From assembly GCA_002352605.1 (NCBI GenBank), contig DEIP01000127.1:1-41233 (forward strand): a DNA stretch of 41,233 nucleotides, in the 5' to 3' direction. Numbering within the stretch: position 1 is the first letter of the stretch; each line of letters opens with the position of its first letter. Positions 33,793 to 41,233 of this stretch are shown piece after piece. The notes below the pieces were generated by a model. That model was given only the letters and a program-made list of their open reading frames with translations, was not told the origin of the DNA and made no database searches. The DNA comes from Desulfobacteraceae bacterium UBA2771. Its GTDB lineage: Bacteria > Desulfobacterota > Desulfobacteria > Desulfobacterales > Desulfosarcinaceae. The translations under genes and the position numbers were made by a program.

Positions 33793-34000
33793 ACCCAATC
33801 ACCAGGGAAACCACAATACACCCGCCGAGGGCGCCGGGCCGTTCGTGTGGCGTTTCGACGCGGTCTTTTACCTGTTGTGGGTTCCTGTTGGGCTTTTTTC
33901 ACCGGGTGGCCCCGGCGGTGATCAGCGGCGAATTGATGCATGATTTTCAGATCAGTGCCGCAGCATTGGGTAATTGGTCAGGGTTCTATTTCTCAGGTGG
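33789..34000 (+). pseudogene. N-terminal fragment of an MFS transporter
   Basis: A frame starting at GTG 33789, overlapping the mtaB stop by 4 bases. After a basic N-terminus it reads FFHRVAPAVISGELMHDFQISAAALGNWSGFYF, which is the first-helix region of a major facilitator family transporter. Similarity stops at about 33998, where the sequence becomes the 3' end of the convergent sigma-54 regulator; the frame ends at 34028. The remaining eleven helices are missing. Either a deletion or an insertion has joined the two genes. It was probably the fourth gene of the ferredoxin-mnmA-mtaB operon. Confidence 0.6.
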
Positions 34001-35044
34001 GATGATATTCAGGTCGCTGATTTTATAAAGCAGCGTTTTGTAGCTGATCTTTAATATCTTTGCGGCCTTGCTTCGATTCCAGTCGGTTTTGGCCAGCACA
34101 TGGGAAATGATCTCCCGTTCCACCATTTCCACGGCCTCTTTCTTGGCGCTTTTCAGTGAAAATGATTGATTGTCAGGCGAATTCTTGCCGTCTAAATCGA
34201 TAATTTGGGTCAGCGAGACCTGCTGGTTCGGACCATTCGTTGCTTCGCTTGTCGGGGATGACGTGCGTTCGCCGTTCAAAAGTTCGTCGACGATCTGGTT
34301 GCTGTCACCCAGTACCAACATCCGTTTCAAAACATTTTGAAGTTCTCGGACGTTTCCCGGCCAGCTATAGACGCACAGCCGGTCGATCACTTGGGCGCTT
34401 GGCTTTTCGATATGGCGGTCGTTGAGCATGGCGGCGTACTCTTTGGTATAGAAATCAATGAGCAGAGGAATGTCTTCGGGCCGCTCTCGTAGCGGAGACA
34501 CGTGGATTTTGATGATATTCAGCCGGTAATAGAGATCCTCGCGGAATTTTCCTTCGTCGATCGCCTTTTTCAGGTCGTGATTGGTGGCGGCAATCACCCA
34601 GGTGTCTGTTTGGACCTCTTTTTCTGATCCCAGGGGTGAAAATCCTCCCCCGCTTTGAAGCACGTGAAGCAATTTGGCCTGAAGGGGAAGCGACATGTCG
34701 CCGATTTCATCCAGAAGCAAGACACCGCTGTGGGCAAGCTGAAACTTGCCTTTCTTTTTTTGTTCCGCACCGGTGAAAGCACCGCGCTCATAGCCGAAAA
34801 GCTCACTTTCCAGCAGCCCTTCGGGTAAAGCAGCACAGTTGATCTTGATGAAAGGCTTACCGAACCGGGGGGATTTTTGGTACAGGTTCTGGGCAACGAC
34901 CTCTTTGCCCACTCCGCTTTCTCCGAAAACGACCGTATTCAACCCGGTGTGCGCCACATGCTCGATCAGCTCACGAACCCTCTCCATGTTCTTGCTTACA
35001 CCGACGATGGGCGGCCCTGTTTTTGATTTGGAATGGTTACTCAT
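33986..35044 (-). CDS. Sigma-54-dependent transcriptional activator without receiver domain
   Basis: Protein of 352 residues. The AAA+ domain (about 12-240) has Walker A GESGVGKE, the sigma-54-contacting GAFTGA loop, Walker B LLLDEIGD and the WPGNVREL sensor region. A Fis-type helix-turn-helix lies at the C-terminus (EIISHVLAKTDWNRSKAAKILKIS region). No receiver or other sensor domain is attached. The ATG overlaps the stop of the upstream receiver-only gene by 8 bases, so the pair behaves like a split NtrC-type regulator. It ends inside the MFS fragment. The target operon is unknown; the nucleotide-sugar epimerase gene across the intergenic gap is a candidate. Confidence 0.9.
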   Translation of the reverse strand: MSNHSKSKTGPPIVGVSKNMERVRELIEHVAHTGLNTVVFGESGVGKEVVAQNLYQKSPRFGKPFIKINCAALPEGLLESELFGYERGAFTGAEQKKKGKFQLAHSGVLLLDEIGDMSLPLQAKLLHVLQSGGGFSPLGSEKEVQTDTWVIAATNHDLKKAIDEGKFREDLYYRLNIIKIHVSPLRERPEDIPLLIDFYTKEYAAMLNDRHIEKPSAQVIDRLCVYSWPGNVRELQNVLKRMLVLGDSNQIVDELLNGERTSSPTSEATNGPNQQVSLTQIIDLDGKNSPDNQSFSLKSAKKEAVEMVEREIISHVLAKTDWNRSKAAKILKISYKTLLYKISDLNIIPPEK

Positions 35045-35411
35045 CGGCTAATAGTTTTATTACCAGCTGTTCCAGTTCAGGAAGTTTAAATGGCTTTTCC
35101 AGCACGTGGTCGGCATGGGCTTCCTTGGCCAATGACTCCGGGTGTTCCCCCCAACCGGTGATGGCGATCACCGGTGTGTCAGGAAATTTTTTCTTAGCAA
35201 TCGAAATGATGGCCACACCGCTGATGCTGGGCAGTACCAGATCGGTAATGATCAGATCGAAGGCGGCATCTTCGGCTTCAATATGTTTAAGCCCCTCGAG
35301 ACCATTGGACGCAGAGACAACATCATATTTTTTCTTGGTGAAAAAATTGGTCAGGGCATTGAGAATCTCTTCGGCGTCATCGATGATCAACAGTTTGAAA
35401 GGCTTTTTCAT
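35037..35411 (-). CDS. Stand-alone response regulator receiver protein
   Basis: Protein of 124 residues, a single receiver domain. Acidic pair DD in LLIIDDAEE, phospho-acceptor aspartate in LIITDLVLP, ITGWG switch region and the lysine of EKPF. No output domain. The overlapping downstream gene encodes the AAA+/HTH part of a sigma-54 activator, so the receiver probably acts on it in trans. The cognate kinase is not seen next to it; the hybrid kinase at 23036-25111 has its own receiver. ATG start at 35409-35411. A short A run precedes it. Confidence 0.88.
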   Translation of the reverse strand: MKKPFKLLIIDDAEEILNALTNFFTKKKYDVVSASNGLEGLKHIEAEDAAFDLIITDLVLPSISGVAIISIAKKKFPDTPVIAITGWGEHPESLAKEAHADHVLEKPFKLPELEQLVIKLLADE

Positions 35412-35713
35412 TTCAGCCGCTTATCTTTTAAAAAAAAATGTTTTAAGGCCGACTCATTAGCTTGTTGGATCCTATACACGAATGTTATTAAAATGGCAAG
35501 TTTTTACATGATATTCGTCCACATAGCATTTATGTGGTTTCGATTCCCGCCGATAAGAAGATTGTGTGCCATTGCATTAATCTCTTTTCACTAAACGACG
35601 CTGCCGATGAAGATCCTGTTTTCAAAAGTTGTTTTCTTAATTGTTGCTTGATAAATTCGGCAAATTATGGTGAATGAGATCATCGAAAACACGTAAATAA
35701 GTGAGGATTCAGC
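35412..35713. other. AT-rich divergent intergenic region
   Basis: A 302-base gap between the receiver gene and the epimerase gene, clearly more AT-rich than the flanking genes. It should carry both divergent promoters, but I find no near-consensus sigma-70 or sigma-54 site I would defend. A stretch near 35535-35550 superficially resembles a tRNA T-arm, but its stem does not pair. No gene is called. Confidence 0.5.
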
Positions 35714-36733
35714 ATGCATCTCGAATACCAAAACGCCCTCGTCACCGGCGCTGCCGGATTCATCGGCTTTCACCTTTCCAGAAGACTCCTTGATGATGGA
35801 TACCGCGTTTTTGGGGTCGACAATCTCAACGATTACTACGATCTTACGCTCAAGCAGGATAGGCTGGAAATGCTGAATTCATACCCCGGGTTTACCTTTT
35901 TCAAAACCGATTTGTCTGATATGGATCGACTCGAAGGGATTTTTAAAGCATATGGCATAGATGTCGTTGTCAACCTCGCCGCACAGGCCGGGGTGAGATA
36001 TTCATTGACCAATCCCAATGCCTATGTGACGTCGAATTTGTCTGGATTCGTAAATATCCTAGAGTGTTGTAGACATCAAGCGGTTAAGCACCTTGTCTTC
36101 GCTTCTTCCAGTTCGGTTTACGGCGCCAACACCAATATGCCGTTTTCCGTCCATCACAATGTGGATCATCCGGTTTCTCTTTACGCGGCCTCCAAAAAAT
36201 CCAATGAATTGATGGCCCACACCTACAGCCATCTTTTTGATCTGCCCTGCACCGGACTGCGGTTTTTTACGGTCTATGGGCCGTGGGGTCGCCCGGATAT
36301 GGCCCTGTTTCTCTTTACCAAAGCCATACTCGAAGGTAAACCCATCGACGTATTCAACCACGGAAAAATGAGGCGTGACTTCACCTATATCGACGATATC
36401 GTGGAAGGCGTCATCCGGGTAATGAAAAATAGTCCCGACCCGAATCCCAAATGGACCGGCGACTCCCCGGATCCGGGCACCTCTTATGCCAGGTACAAGA
36501 TATACAACATCGGCAACAATAACCCGGTTGAACTGATGGATTTCATCAAAGCCATCGAAGCGGCCCTCGGCAAAGAAGCCATTAAACACTTCATGGACCT
36601 TCAACCCGGAGACGTGCCGGCTACCTATGCCGATGTGGATGATCTGATCAATGACGTGGGGTTCAAGCCGGCAACATCGGTTCCAGAGGGGATCGGGAAA
36701 TTTGTGGAATGGTATAAAGCATATTATATTTAA
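35714..36733 (+). CDS. NAD-dependent epimerase, UDP-glucuronate 4-epimerase-like
   Basis: Protein of 339 residues of the extended short-chain dehydrogenase family. NAD-binding GAAGFIG at the N-terminus, VDNLNDYYD, LAAQAGVRYSLTNP, the catalytic ASSSSVYG and YAASK, then RFFTVYGPWGRPDMALF and DFTYIDDIVEG. This set is that of UDP-glucuronate 4-epimerases (CapI/LpsL type), which make UDP-galacturonate for capsule, O-antigen or exopolysaccharide. ATG 35714 with GAGGATTC upstream. It stands alone, without glycosyltransferases in the window. Confidence 0.88.
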   Translation: MHLEYQNALVTGAAGFIGFHLSRRLLDDGYRVFGVDNLNDYYDLTLKQDRLEMLNSYPGFTFFKTDLSDMDRLEGIFKAYGIDVVVNLAAQAGVRYSLTNPNAYVTSNLSGFVNILECCRHQAVKHLVFASSSSVYGANTNMPFSVHHNVDHPVSLYAASKKSNELMAHTYSHLFDLPCTGLRFFTVYGPWGRPDMALFLFTKAILEGKPIDVFNHGKMRRDFTYIDDIVEGVIRVMKNSPDPNPKWTGDSPDPGTSYARYKIYNIGNNNPVELMDFIKAIEAALGKEAIKHFMDLQPGDVPATYADVDDLINDVGFKPATSVPEGIGKFVEWYKAYYI

Positions 36734-36734
36734 T

Positions 36735-37001
36735 TCAGAGGGGGACAACCCAACTGATCATGTTGCCGATGCCCCAGAGAATAATGACCCAAGATAGGAT
36801 CGATAGAGGTAACACAAAGAGCAGGCCTTCGAAGAACCGATTCATTCGAATGTCATTGTTGTCAGGTGTTTGCCTCTGAATATGCTTCCTCTGAGGTTTT
36901 CTCATCCCGACTTCAGGTTCACCAGACAGTGGTAATATGCTGTCATTCTGACGGGTCGAAACGCTTCCATAGATCTGCTTTGACGCTTCCGAAATGCTCA
37001 T
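36735..37001 (-). CDS. Small membrane protein of unknown function
   Basis: A predicted 88-residue protein. The first 60 residues are polar; the last 30 (FFEGLLFVLPLSILSWVIILWGIGNMISW) form one or two hydrophobic helices, so it is probably a tail-anchored inner-membrane protein. I start it at ATG 37001, with AAAGGGGG upstream; a TTG eight codons earlier is possible. It is convergent with the epimerase, with the stop codons one base apart. I recognise no family. Confidence 0.55.
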   Translation of the reverse strand: MSISEASKQIYGSVSTRQNDSILPLSGEPEVGMRKPQRKHIQRQTPDNNDIRMNRFFEGLLFVLPLSILSWVIILWGIGNMISWVVPL

Positions 37002-37166
37002 GATCCAGGCCCCCTTTCGTTTCAAAGACTTAATTGGTTTCGAATATAAGCAATATTTATACCTAAAAATTTTATTATGCGATAACGGAAAGTTGGAATT
37101 ATAGAGAGCGGTTTGGAAATTAGAAATGGGAAAATATTCGTATGCATTTTGACGATTTTTGCTCAG

Positions 37167-37194
37167 TTGAACAGTATTGAAAAAAACATATCAT
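37167..37194 (+). promoter_or_regulatory. Possible rmuC promoter
   Basis: TTGAAC (37167-37172), 16-base spacer, TATCAT (37189-37194), 29 bases before the rmuC ATG, in an AT-rich stretch. Confidence 0.45.
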
Positions 37195-37223
37195 AAACAG
37201 TATGAAACCTTCAGGACGTTTCG

Positions 37224-38723
37224 ATGACGCAGATCCAAATCATTTATCTGATCGGTGGGGCCGCCGCCGGCTTGTTTCTGTTTTCGGTGATCGCATTGTT
37301 GGTGGTTCGGTCACGGTTGAAAGGCGACATGGCCGCCATACAGCTTCTGAGGGAAACCGAAAAGGCTGCCCTGGAAGAGAATCTGGTCTCGGTGCGGCAG
37401 CAGTTCAAGATACAAAGATTAGACTTGTCCGCTGCCGAAAACCTGTCAGACAAACGCCGCGATGCCGTGGCCGACCTGGAAGCGCAAAAGGCCGCCCTGA
37501 CCCAGACGGCTACCCGGATTCCCGTGCTGGAGGAGGCGCTGGAAAAAAGCCGGCACGCCCGGGAACAACTCAACCGTGTGAATCTTTCCCTGGAAAAAAA
37601 GCTGTCGGAACTGTCCACCCGGTTAGATGCCGAGCGCCGTATGGCCGGAGAGAAGATCGCCCTGCTCAACGATGCCCGGGAACGGCTGACCGTTGAATTC
37701 AAGGCGCTGGCTGAACGGATCCTGGAAGAGAAGGGCAAGACTTTCGCCGATCACAACAAGGTCCGGATGGATGGGGTGATCGGGCCCCTGCGCGAGCAGT
37801 TGGGCGATTTCAAGCGGCGGGTGGAGGATGTCTACGACAAGGAATCCCGTGATCGGGCGATCCTGCTCAACGAGATCGACCACCTGAAACATCTCAACGA
37901 GCGTATCGCAAAGGATGCCCTCAACCTGACCAACGCCCTCAAAGGAGATGTGAAGATCTTAGGCGGCTGGGGAGAGGTGGTCCTGGAGCGGATCCTGGAA
38001 GCGTCGGGCCTGGAAAAAGGGCGGGCCTACGAAACGCAGGTAAGCCTGACCGGCGACAGCGGTGGCCGCTATCAGCCGGACGTGGTCGTGCATCTGCCCG
38101 AGGGCAGGGATGTCATCGTTGATGCCAAAGTTTCGCTCAAGGCCTATGAACGTTTTCATGCATCCAGTGATCAGACGGTGCGGGCCACGGCCATCAAGGC
38201 GCATCTCATCTCCCTGCGGGCCCACATCAACGGTTTGAGCGAAAAGCACTACGAGGACCTGCCCGGGCTGCACACCCTGGATTTCGTGCTCATGTTCGTG
38301 CCCATCGAAGCGGCGTTTTTCACGGCTCTGGAGCATGACCGTTCCCTGTTCACCGAGGCTTTTGAGAAGAACGTGATCCTGGTTTCACCGACCACTCTGC
38401 TGGTGACCTTAAGAACCATTCACCACATCTGGCGCTATGCGGACCGGAATGAAAATGCCTTGGAGATCGCCCGCCAGGCCGGTGGTTTATACGATAAATT
38501 TGTCGGTTTCATCGAGGCCTTGGAAGAGGTGGGGCGACAGCTCGGCCGCGCCGGGGAGGCCTATCGCACGGCCAGGGACCGATTGTCCACGGGCAGGGGC
38601 AATCTGGTGCGGCGGGCCGAGCAACTCAAGTCCCTGGGCGTGAAGGCCAACAAGGTGTTTCCGGCGTCCTATGCGGCTGAGTTGGAACCCGAAGCAAATG
38701 ATCCAAACCGAAAAGAGAAGTGA
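37224..38723 (+). CDS. rmuC: DNA recombination protein RmuC homologue
   Basis: Protein of 499 residues. One N-terminal membrane helix (about 7-27, IIYLIGGAAAGLFLFSVIAL) is followed by a long coiled coil (35-190) and the RmuC nuclease-like domain (about 200-450) with NLTNALKGD, WGEVVLERILEASGL, DVIVDAKVSLKAYE and FVPIEAAFFTALE. RmuC limits inversion of short inverted repeats in E. coli; its fold resembles restriction-endonuclease-like nucleases. DAK in VIVDAKVSL would be the catalytic core. ATG 37224 with AGGAC upstream. Unlinked to other recombination genes here. Confidence 0.9.
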   Translation: MTQIQIIYLIGGAAAGLFLFSVIALLVVRSRLKGDMAAIQLLRETEKAALEENLVSVRQQFKIQRLDLSAAENLSDKRRDAVADLEAQKAALTQTATRIPVLEEALEKSRHAREQLNRVNLSLEKKLSELSTRLDAERRMAGEKIALLNDARERLTVEFKALAERILEEKGKTFADHNKVRMDGVIGPLREQLGDFKRRVEDVYDKESRDRAILLNEIDHLKHLNERIAKDALNLTNALKGDVKILGGWGEVVLERILEASGLEKGRAYETQVSLTGDSGGRYQPDVVVHLPEGRDVIVDAKVSLKAYERFHASSDQTVRATAIKAHLISLRAHINGLSEKHYEDLPGLHTLDFVLMFVPIEAAFFTALEHDRSLFTEAFEKNVILVSPTTLLVTLRTIHHIWRYADRNENALEIARQAGGLYDKFVGFIEALEEVGRQLGRAGEAYRTARDRLSTGRGNLVRRAEQLKSLGVKANKVFPASYAAELEPEANDPNRKEK

Positions 38724-38816
38724 TGTCTCAATTGCATGCTAAAGGCGGGGAGGGCAGGAGACCGATTTGCTCCGCCTGTACGAATAACCTGCCTCTGTTC
38801 GCCCGAATTTTAAACG

Positions 38817-40925
38817 TTATTCACCATGTTCTTTACGCAAGGCTTGGGCCTGAATCACGGTGATGGCTACGGTGTTGACGATGTCGGTCACCGAGCATCC
38901 CCGGCTCAGGTCGTTGACCGGGTGATTCAGCCCCTGCAGTACCGGTCCGAGGGCGACGGCACCGGAGGAACGTTGAACCGCCTTGTAGAGGTTGTTGCCC
39001 GTATTGAGGTCCGGAAAAATAAAAACCGTGGCTTTTCCGGCCACTTCACTGTCCGGAAGCTTGGTCCTGGCCACGCCGGCATCCACCGCCGCATCGTATT
39101 GGATGGGGCCTTCGATCTTCAATTCCGGATGTCGGGATTTCACCATCTGGGTGGCCTCGCGGACTTTGTCCACGTCCTGGCCGGCACCTGATGTTCCCGT
39201 GGAATAGGAGCACATGGCGATGCGCGGTTCGATGTTGAACATCTTGGCCGTTCCGGCCGCACTGAGGGCGATGTCCGCGAGTTGACCTGCATCGGGGTTG
39301 GGATTCACCGCACAATCCCCGTAAACGAGGACCCGGTCCGGCAGGCACATGAGAAAAACGCTGGAGACCAGTGACACCTCCGGCCGGGTGTGGATAATCT
39401 CAAATGCCGGACGGATCGTGTCGCCGGTGGTGTGCACGGCACCGGATACCATGCCGTCGGCCAACCCCGCCTTGACCATGAGGGTGCCGAAGTAACTCAC
39501 ATCGGCCGCCGTGTCCCAGGCCATCGCCTTGGACATTCCCTTGTGGCGGCGAAGCTCGTAGTAGGTTTGCGCCAGGGTTTCCCGGTGGGTGGACGTGGCC
39601 GGATCGACAAAGCGCACCGCTTCTATGTCCAGGCCCAAATTTCCCGCGGTTTGCCGGATCTGCTCCACGTTGCCCAAAAGGGTGATGTCCGCCACGTCCC
39701 GCCGGACCAGTATCTCGGCGGCGCGCAGGACTCGTTGTTCCTCGCCTTCGGGGAGGACGATGTGCCGGCGGACCGCTTTGGCTCGTTCAATCAGTTCATA
39801 CTCGAACATAATCGGTGTCATACGGGTCGATCGGACCAGATCGATGCGTGCTTCCAGATGGGGGAGATCCACATGGGTTTCGAAGGCGCCCAGCGCGGCG
39901 GCGATTTTACGTTCATCGCCGGTTTGAAGCACCGCCTGAACCCTATCGGCGTTCATGGCGCTGGTAAAGGTGTCCGTGGGGACAGTGATGATGGGCATCA
40001 TCGATGCGTGCTTGAAACCTTCCAGCAGACGCTTGACCGATGGTTCCGGTTTGAACCCCCCGGTCAACATCAGGCCGGCGATGGTGGGGAAGGTGTCGGA
40101 CAGGAAGGTCGCCAGGCTTCCCAGGATCACATCCGACCGGTCACCGGGTGTGATCACTAGATCCCCTTCGTCGATGAAGTCGAGGAAGTGGGAAATGTTC
40201 ATGGCGGCCACCTTGAAGTCGTAAACCGGCCGGTGCAGCGCCTCGGTGTCTCCCTGGAGCACCTCGGCGTCCAGTTCGCGGGCGATGTCCGTCACAGTGG
40301 GCCTGCCCAGTGCGGGTACCTCCGATAGCAAATAAACCGGGGCCTCGATGCGAAGGCCCTTACCGATGGCCTTGTGGACGGCATCGGCTTCATGCTTGTC
40401 GACCCTGTTGATGATGACGGCCGCGATGGCGCACCCCTTGTGGAGAAATGCCTCGATGGCCAGATGAACGGCATCGACGATGCCTTGCGGGGTCTTATGG
40501 CTGCCATTGATCAGTATCAGGATGGGGCTTCCCAGGTTGCTGGCGATATCGGCATTGATGTCGAACTCGAAAGCCGATGAAACACCCGTAAAATCGGTTC
40601 CCTCGCACAGGATGAAGCGACAGTTTTGCTGGAGCCGTCTGTACTTCTCTACGATCCGTTTCAGGATGGCCTGGCTGTCGTCACCGGTGGTCAGCGCCTG
40701 GGCGGCAAGGTGGGTGAACGCGAAAGAGTCGTAGTAAGACTGGTCGAGATGGTAGCGTTGCCGGATCAGTTCAATATTGTTGTCCGGTTTTTGGCCCGTG
40801 GGGATGATGGGCCTGAAGTATCCCACACGGCCGACTCTTCTGGACAGCATCTCCATGATGCCCAGGGCGACGACCGACTTGCCGCTTTGGGGCTCGATAC
40901 TGGCAATATATATGCTTTCGGCCAT
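38817..40925 (-). CDS. pta: Phosphate acetyltransferase (long form)
   Basis: Protein of 702 residues, the long Pta form. An N-terminal P-loop-like region (SGKS near residue 14) of the BioD-like fold is followed by a DRTGG domain (about 210-330) and the catalytic PTA_PTB domain (about 380-700) with LPEGEEQRVLRAAE, SGAVHTTGDTIRPAF, and GPIQYDAA. It interconverts acetyl-CoA and acetyl phosphate. No acetate kinase gene is seen within the window. In a Wood-Ljungdahl organism it may act in acetate formation or oxidation. ATG start at 40923-40925 with AGGAAGGG upstream. Confidence 0.94.
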   Translation of the reverse strand: MAESIYIASIEPQSGKSVVALGIMEMLSRRVGRVGYFRPIIPTGQKPDNNIELIRQRYHLDQSYYDSFAFTHLAAQALTTGDDSQAILKRIVEKYRRLQQNCRFILCEGTDFTGVSSAFEFDINADIASNLGSPILILINGSHKTPQGIVDAVHLAIEAFLHKGCAIAAVIINRVDKHEADAVHKAIGKGLRIEAPVYLLSEVPALGRPTVTDIARELDAEVLQGDTEALHRPVYDFKVAAMNISHFLDFIDEGDLVITPGDRSDVILGSLATFLSDTFPTIAGLMLTGGFKPEPSVKRLLEGFKHASMMPIITVPTDTFTSAMNADRVQAVLQTGDERKIAAALGAFETHVDLPHLEARIDLVRSTRMTPIMFEYELIERAKAVRRHIVLPEGEEQRVLRAAEILVRRDVADITLLGNVEQIRQTAGNLGLDIEAVRFVDPATSTHRETLAQTYYELRRHKGMSKAMAWDTAADVSYFGTLMVKAGLADGMVSGAVHTTGDTIRPAFEIIHTRPEVSLVSSVFLMCLPDRVLVYGDCAVNPNPDAGQLADIALSAAGTAKMFNIEPRIAMCSYSTGTSGAGQDVDKVREATQMVKSRHPELKIEGPIQYDAAVDAGVARTKLPDSEVAGKATVFIFPDLNTGNNLYKAVQRSSGAVALGPVLQGLNHPVNDLSRGCSVTDIVNTVAITVIQAQALRKEHGE

Positions 40926-41008
40926 TCGGTCCCTTCCTGTCTGCTTTCTCGGTTATCGGCATAAGACATGGACGCCATTGTGATTGGCGCAGCGGCGTGA
41001 TAACGACC

Positions 41009-41042
41009 ATTATATTATAACCCATAAAGCGTCGGGCAACAA
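41009..41042 (-). promoter_or_regulatory. pta promoter
   Basis: On the minus strand TTGTTG (41042-41037), 17-base spacer, TATAAT (41019-41014), with a second TATAAT overlapping by one base (41014-41009). The leader to the ATG is about 80 bases. Confidence 0.55.
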
Positions 41043-41047
41043 ACGAA

Positions 41048-41067
41048 AAATGAGCAGCTCCTCATTT
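41048..41067. promoter_or_regulatory. Palindrome upstream of the pta -35 box
   Basis: AAATGAG-CAGCTC-CTCATTT, 7-base arms with a nearly symmetric centre, lies five bases upstream of the -35 box, where an activator or repressor dimer could bind. Confidence 0.4.
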
Positions 41068-41233
41068 GCACATTTTCATAAAAAATGGAAATGAGACGTT
41101 GGCCACTTAGTAACTGGCTTAGATTAAAAACAATTCTGATAGGATAGCGATTGCATTCAATCGGAAACAATGCCATATTGGCCATCGTTTGCCGGGCGTA
41201 CGGGCCACTGGATACGGAGTGTGTTGTATTACT

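Larger units (their letters stand above)
40926..41233. other. Intergenic region upstream of pta
   Basis: 308 bases with no convincing gene. The half nearest pta carries a promoter (41009-41042) and a 20-bp palindrome (41048-41067). The AT-rich rest shows no recognisable coding or RNA signal before the window ends. Confidence 0.55.

Noticed and set aside
35530..35555. tRNA T-arm-like stretch GGTTTCGATTCCCGCC
   Set aside because: The flanking stem does not pair and no acceptor or anticodon arm can be drawn.
35490..35600. Possible sigma-54 promoters (TGGCAAG near 35494 and a minus-strand TGGCAC near 35570)
   Set aside because: The -24 GG is present, but no GC lies at the required spacing for the -12 element in either case.
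1..41233. CRISPR array, rRNA genes, integrase or complete prophage
   Set aside because: No regularly spaced repeats, no rRNA-like sequence, and no integrase or phage structural gene was seen on either strand.

Overview
The window is a moderately GC-rich, gene-dense piece of bacterial chromosome. I read it as a member of the Desulfobacteria (former Deltaproteobacteria), close to Desulfosarcina-like sulfate reducers. The grounds are a fused MetF/MetV-type methylenetetrahydrofolate reductase, a NIL-domain ferredoxin coupled to mnmA, an EF-G outside any str operon that resembles the spirochaete/planctomycete/delta type, a LexA-linked DnaE2 cassette, and small dispersed palindromic elements between genes. 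This is inference from gene content; no 16S rRNA or other phylogenetic marker RNA is present.

Layout. (1) 1-542: decayed DruA-like (DUF4338) gene, cut by the left edge. (2) 713-7857, minus strand: SOS-mutagenesis-like cassette in the order lexA, a 124-bp inverted-repeat element, DUF72, ImuB-like inactive Y-family polymerase, ROK sugar kinase, dnaE2. ImuA is absent. (3) 7969-10413, plus strand: endonuclease III, an alpha/beta hydrolase with a cysteine nucleophile, and a hypothetical protein. (4) 10483-15316, minus: smc then ftsY. (5) 15557-19596, minus: rocD-argF-arcC-pyrB, a compact ornithine/carbamoyl-phosphate operon with a decayed GntR-type regulator fragment just upstream. (6) 20001-25111: a small Arg-rich protein, the MetF fusion, a Nudix hydrolase and a hybrid histidine kinase. 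(7) 25503-28589, plus: EF-G followed by a RecA/KaiC-like ATPase, ending in a strong terminator. (8) 28655-30865, minus: an acyltransferase fused to a lipase. (9) 30982-34000, plus: NIL-ferredoxin, mnmA and mtaB (a tRNA sulfur-modification operon), followed by a truncated MFS gene. (10) 33986-35411, minus: a receiver protein and a sigma-54 activator encoded as two overlapping genes. (11) 35714-40925: nucleotide-sugar epimerase, small membrane protein, rmuC and pta.

How the genes fit together. LexA, the inactive Y-polymerase with a beta-clamp motif, and DnaE2 make a plausible damage-inducible translesion system in which DUF72 occupies the place usually held by ImuA. The rocD operon joins ornithine transamination, citrulline/ornithine carbamoyl transfer, carbamate kinase ATP chemistry and pyrimidine entry. 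The ferredoxin-mnmA-mtaB operon joins two tRNA thiolation enzymes, one radical-SAM and one with the three-cysteine pattern of Fe-S-dependent MnmA, with a likely electron or sulfur carrier.

The most interesting candidate system is the ImuA-less lexA/DUF72/ImuB-like/ROK/dnaE2 cassette. The ferredoxin-coupled tRNA thiolation operon and the acyltransferase-lipase fusion come next. All calls rest on reading motifs and context; no database search was run.
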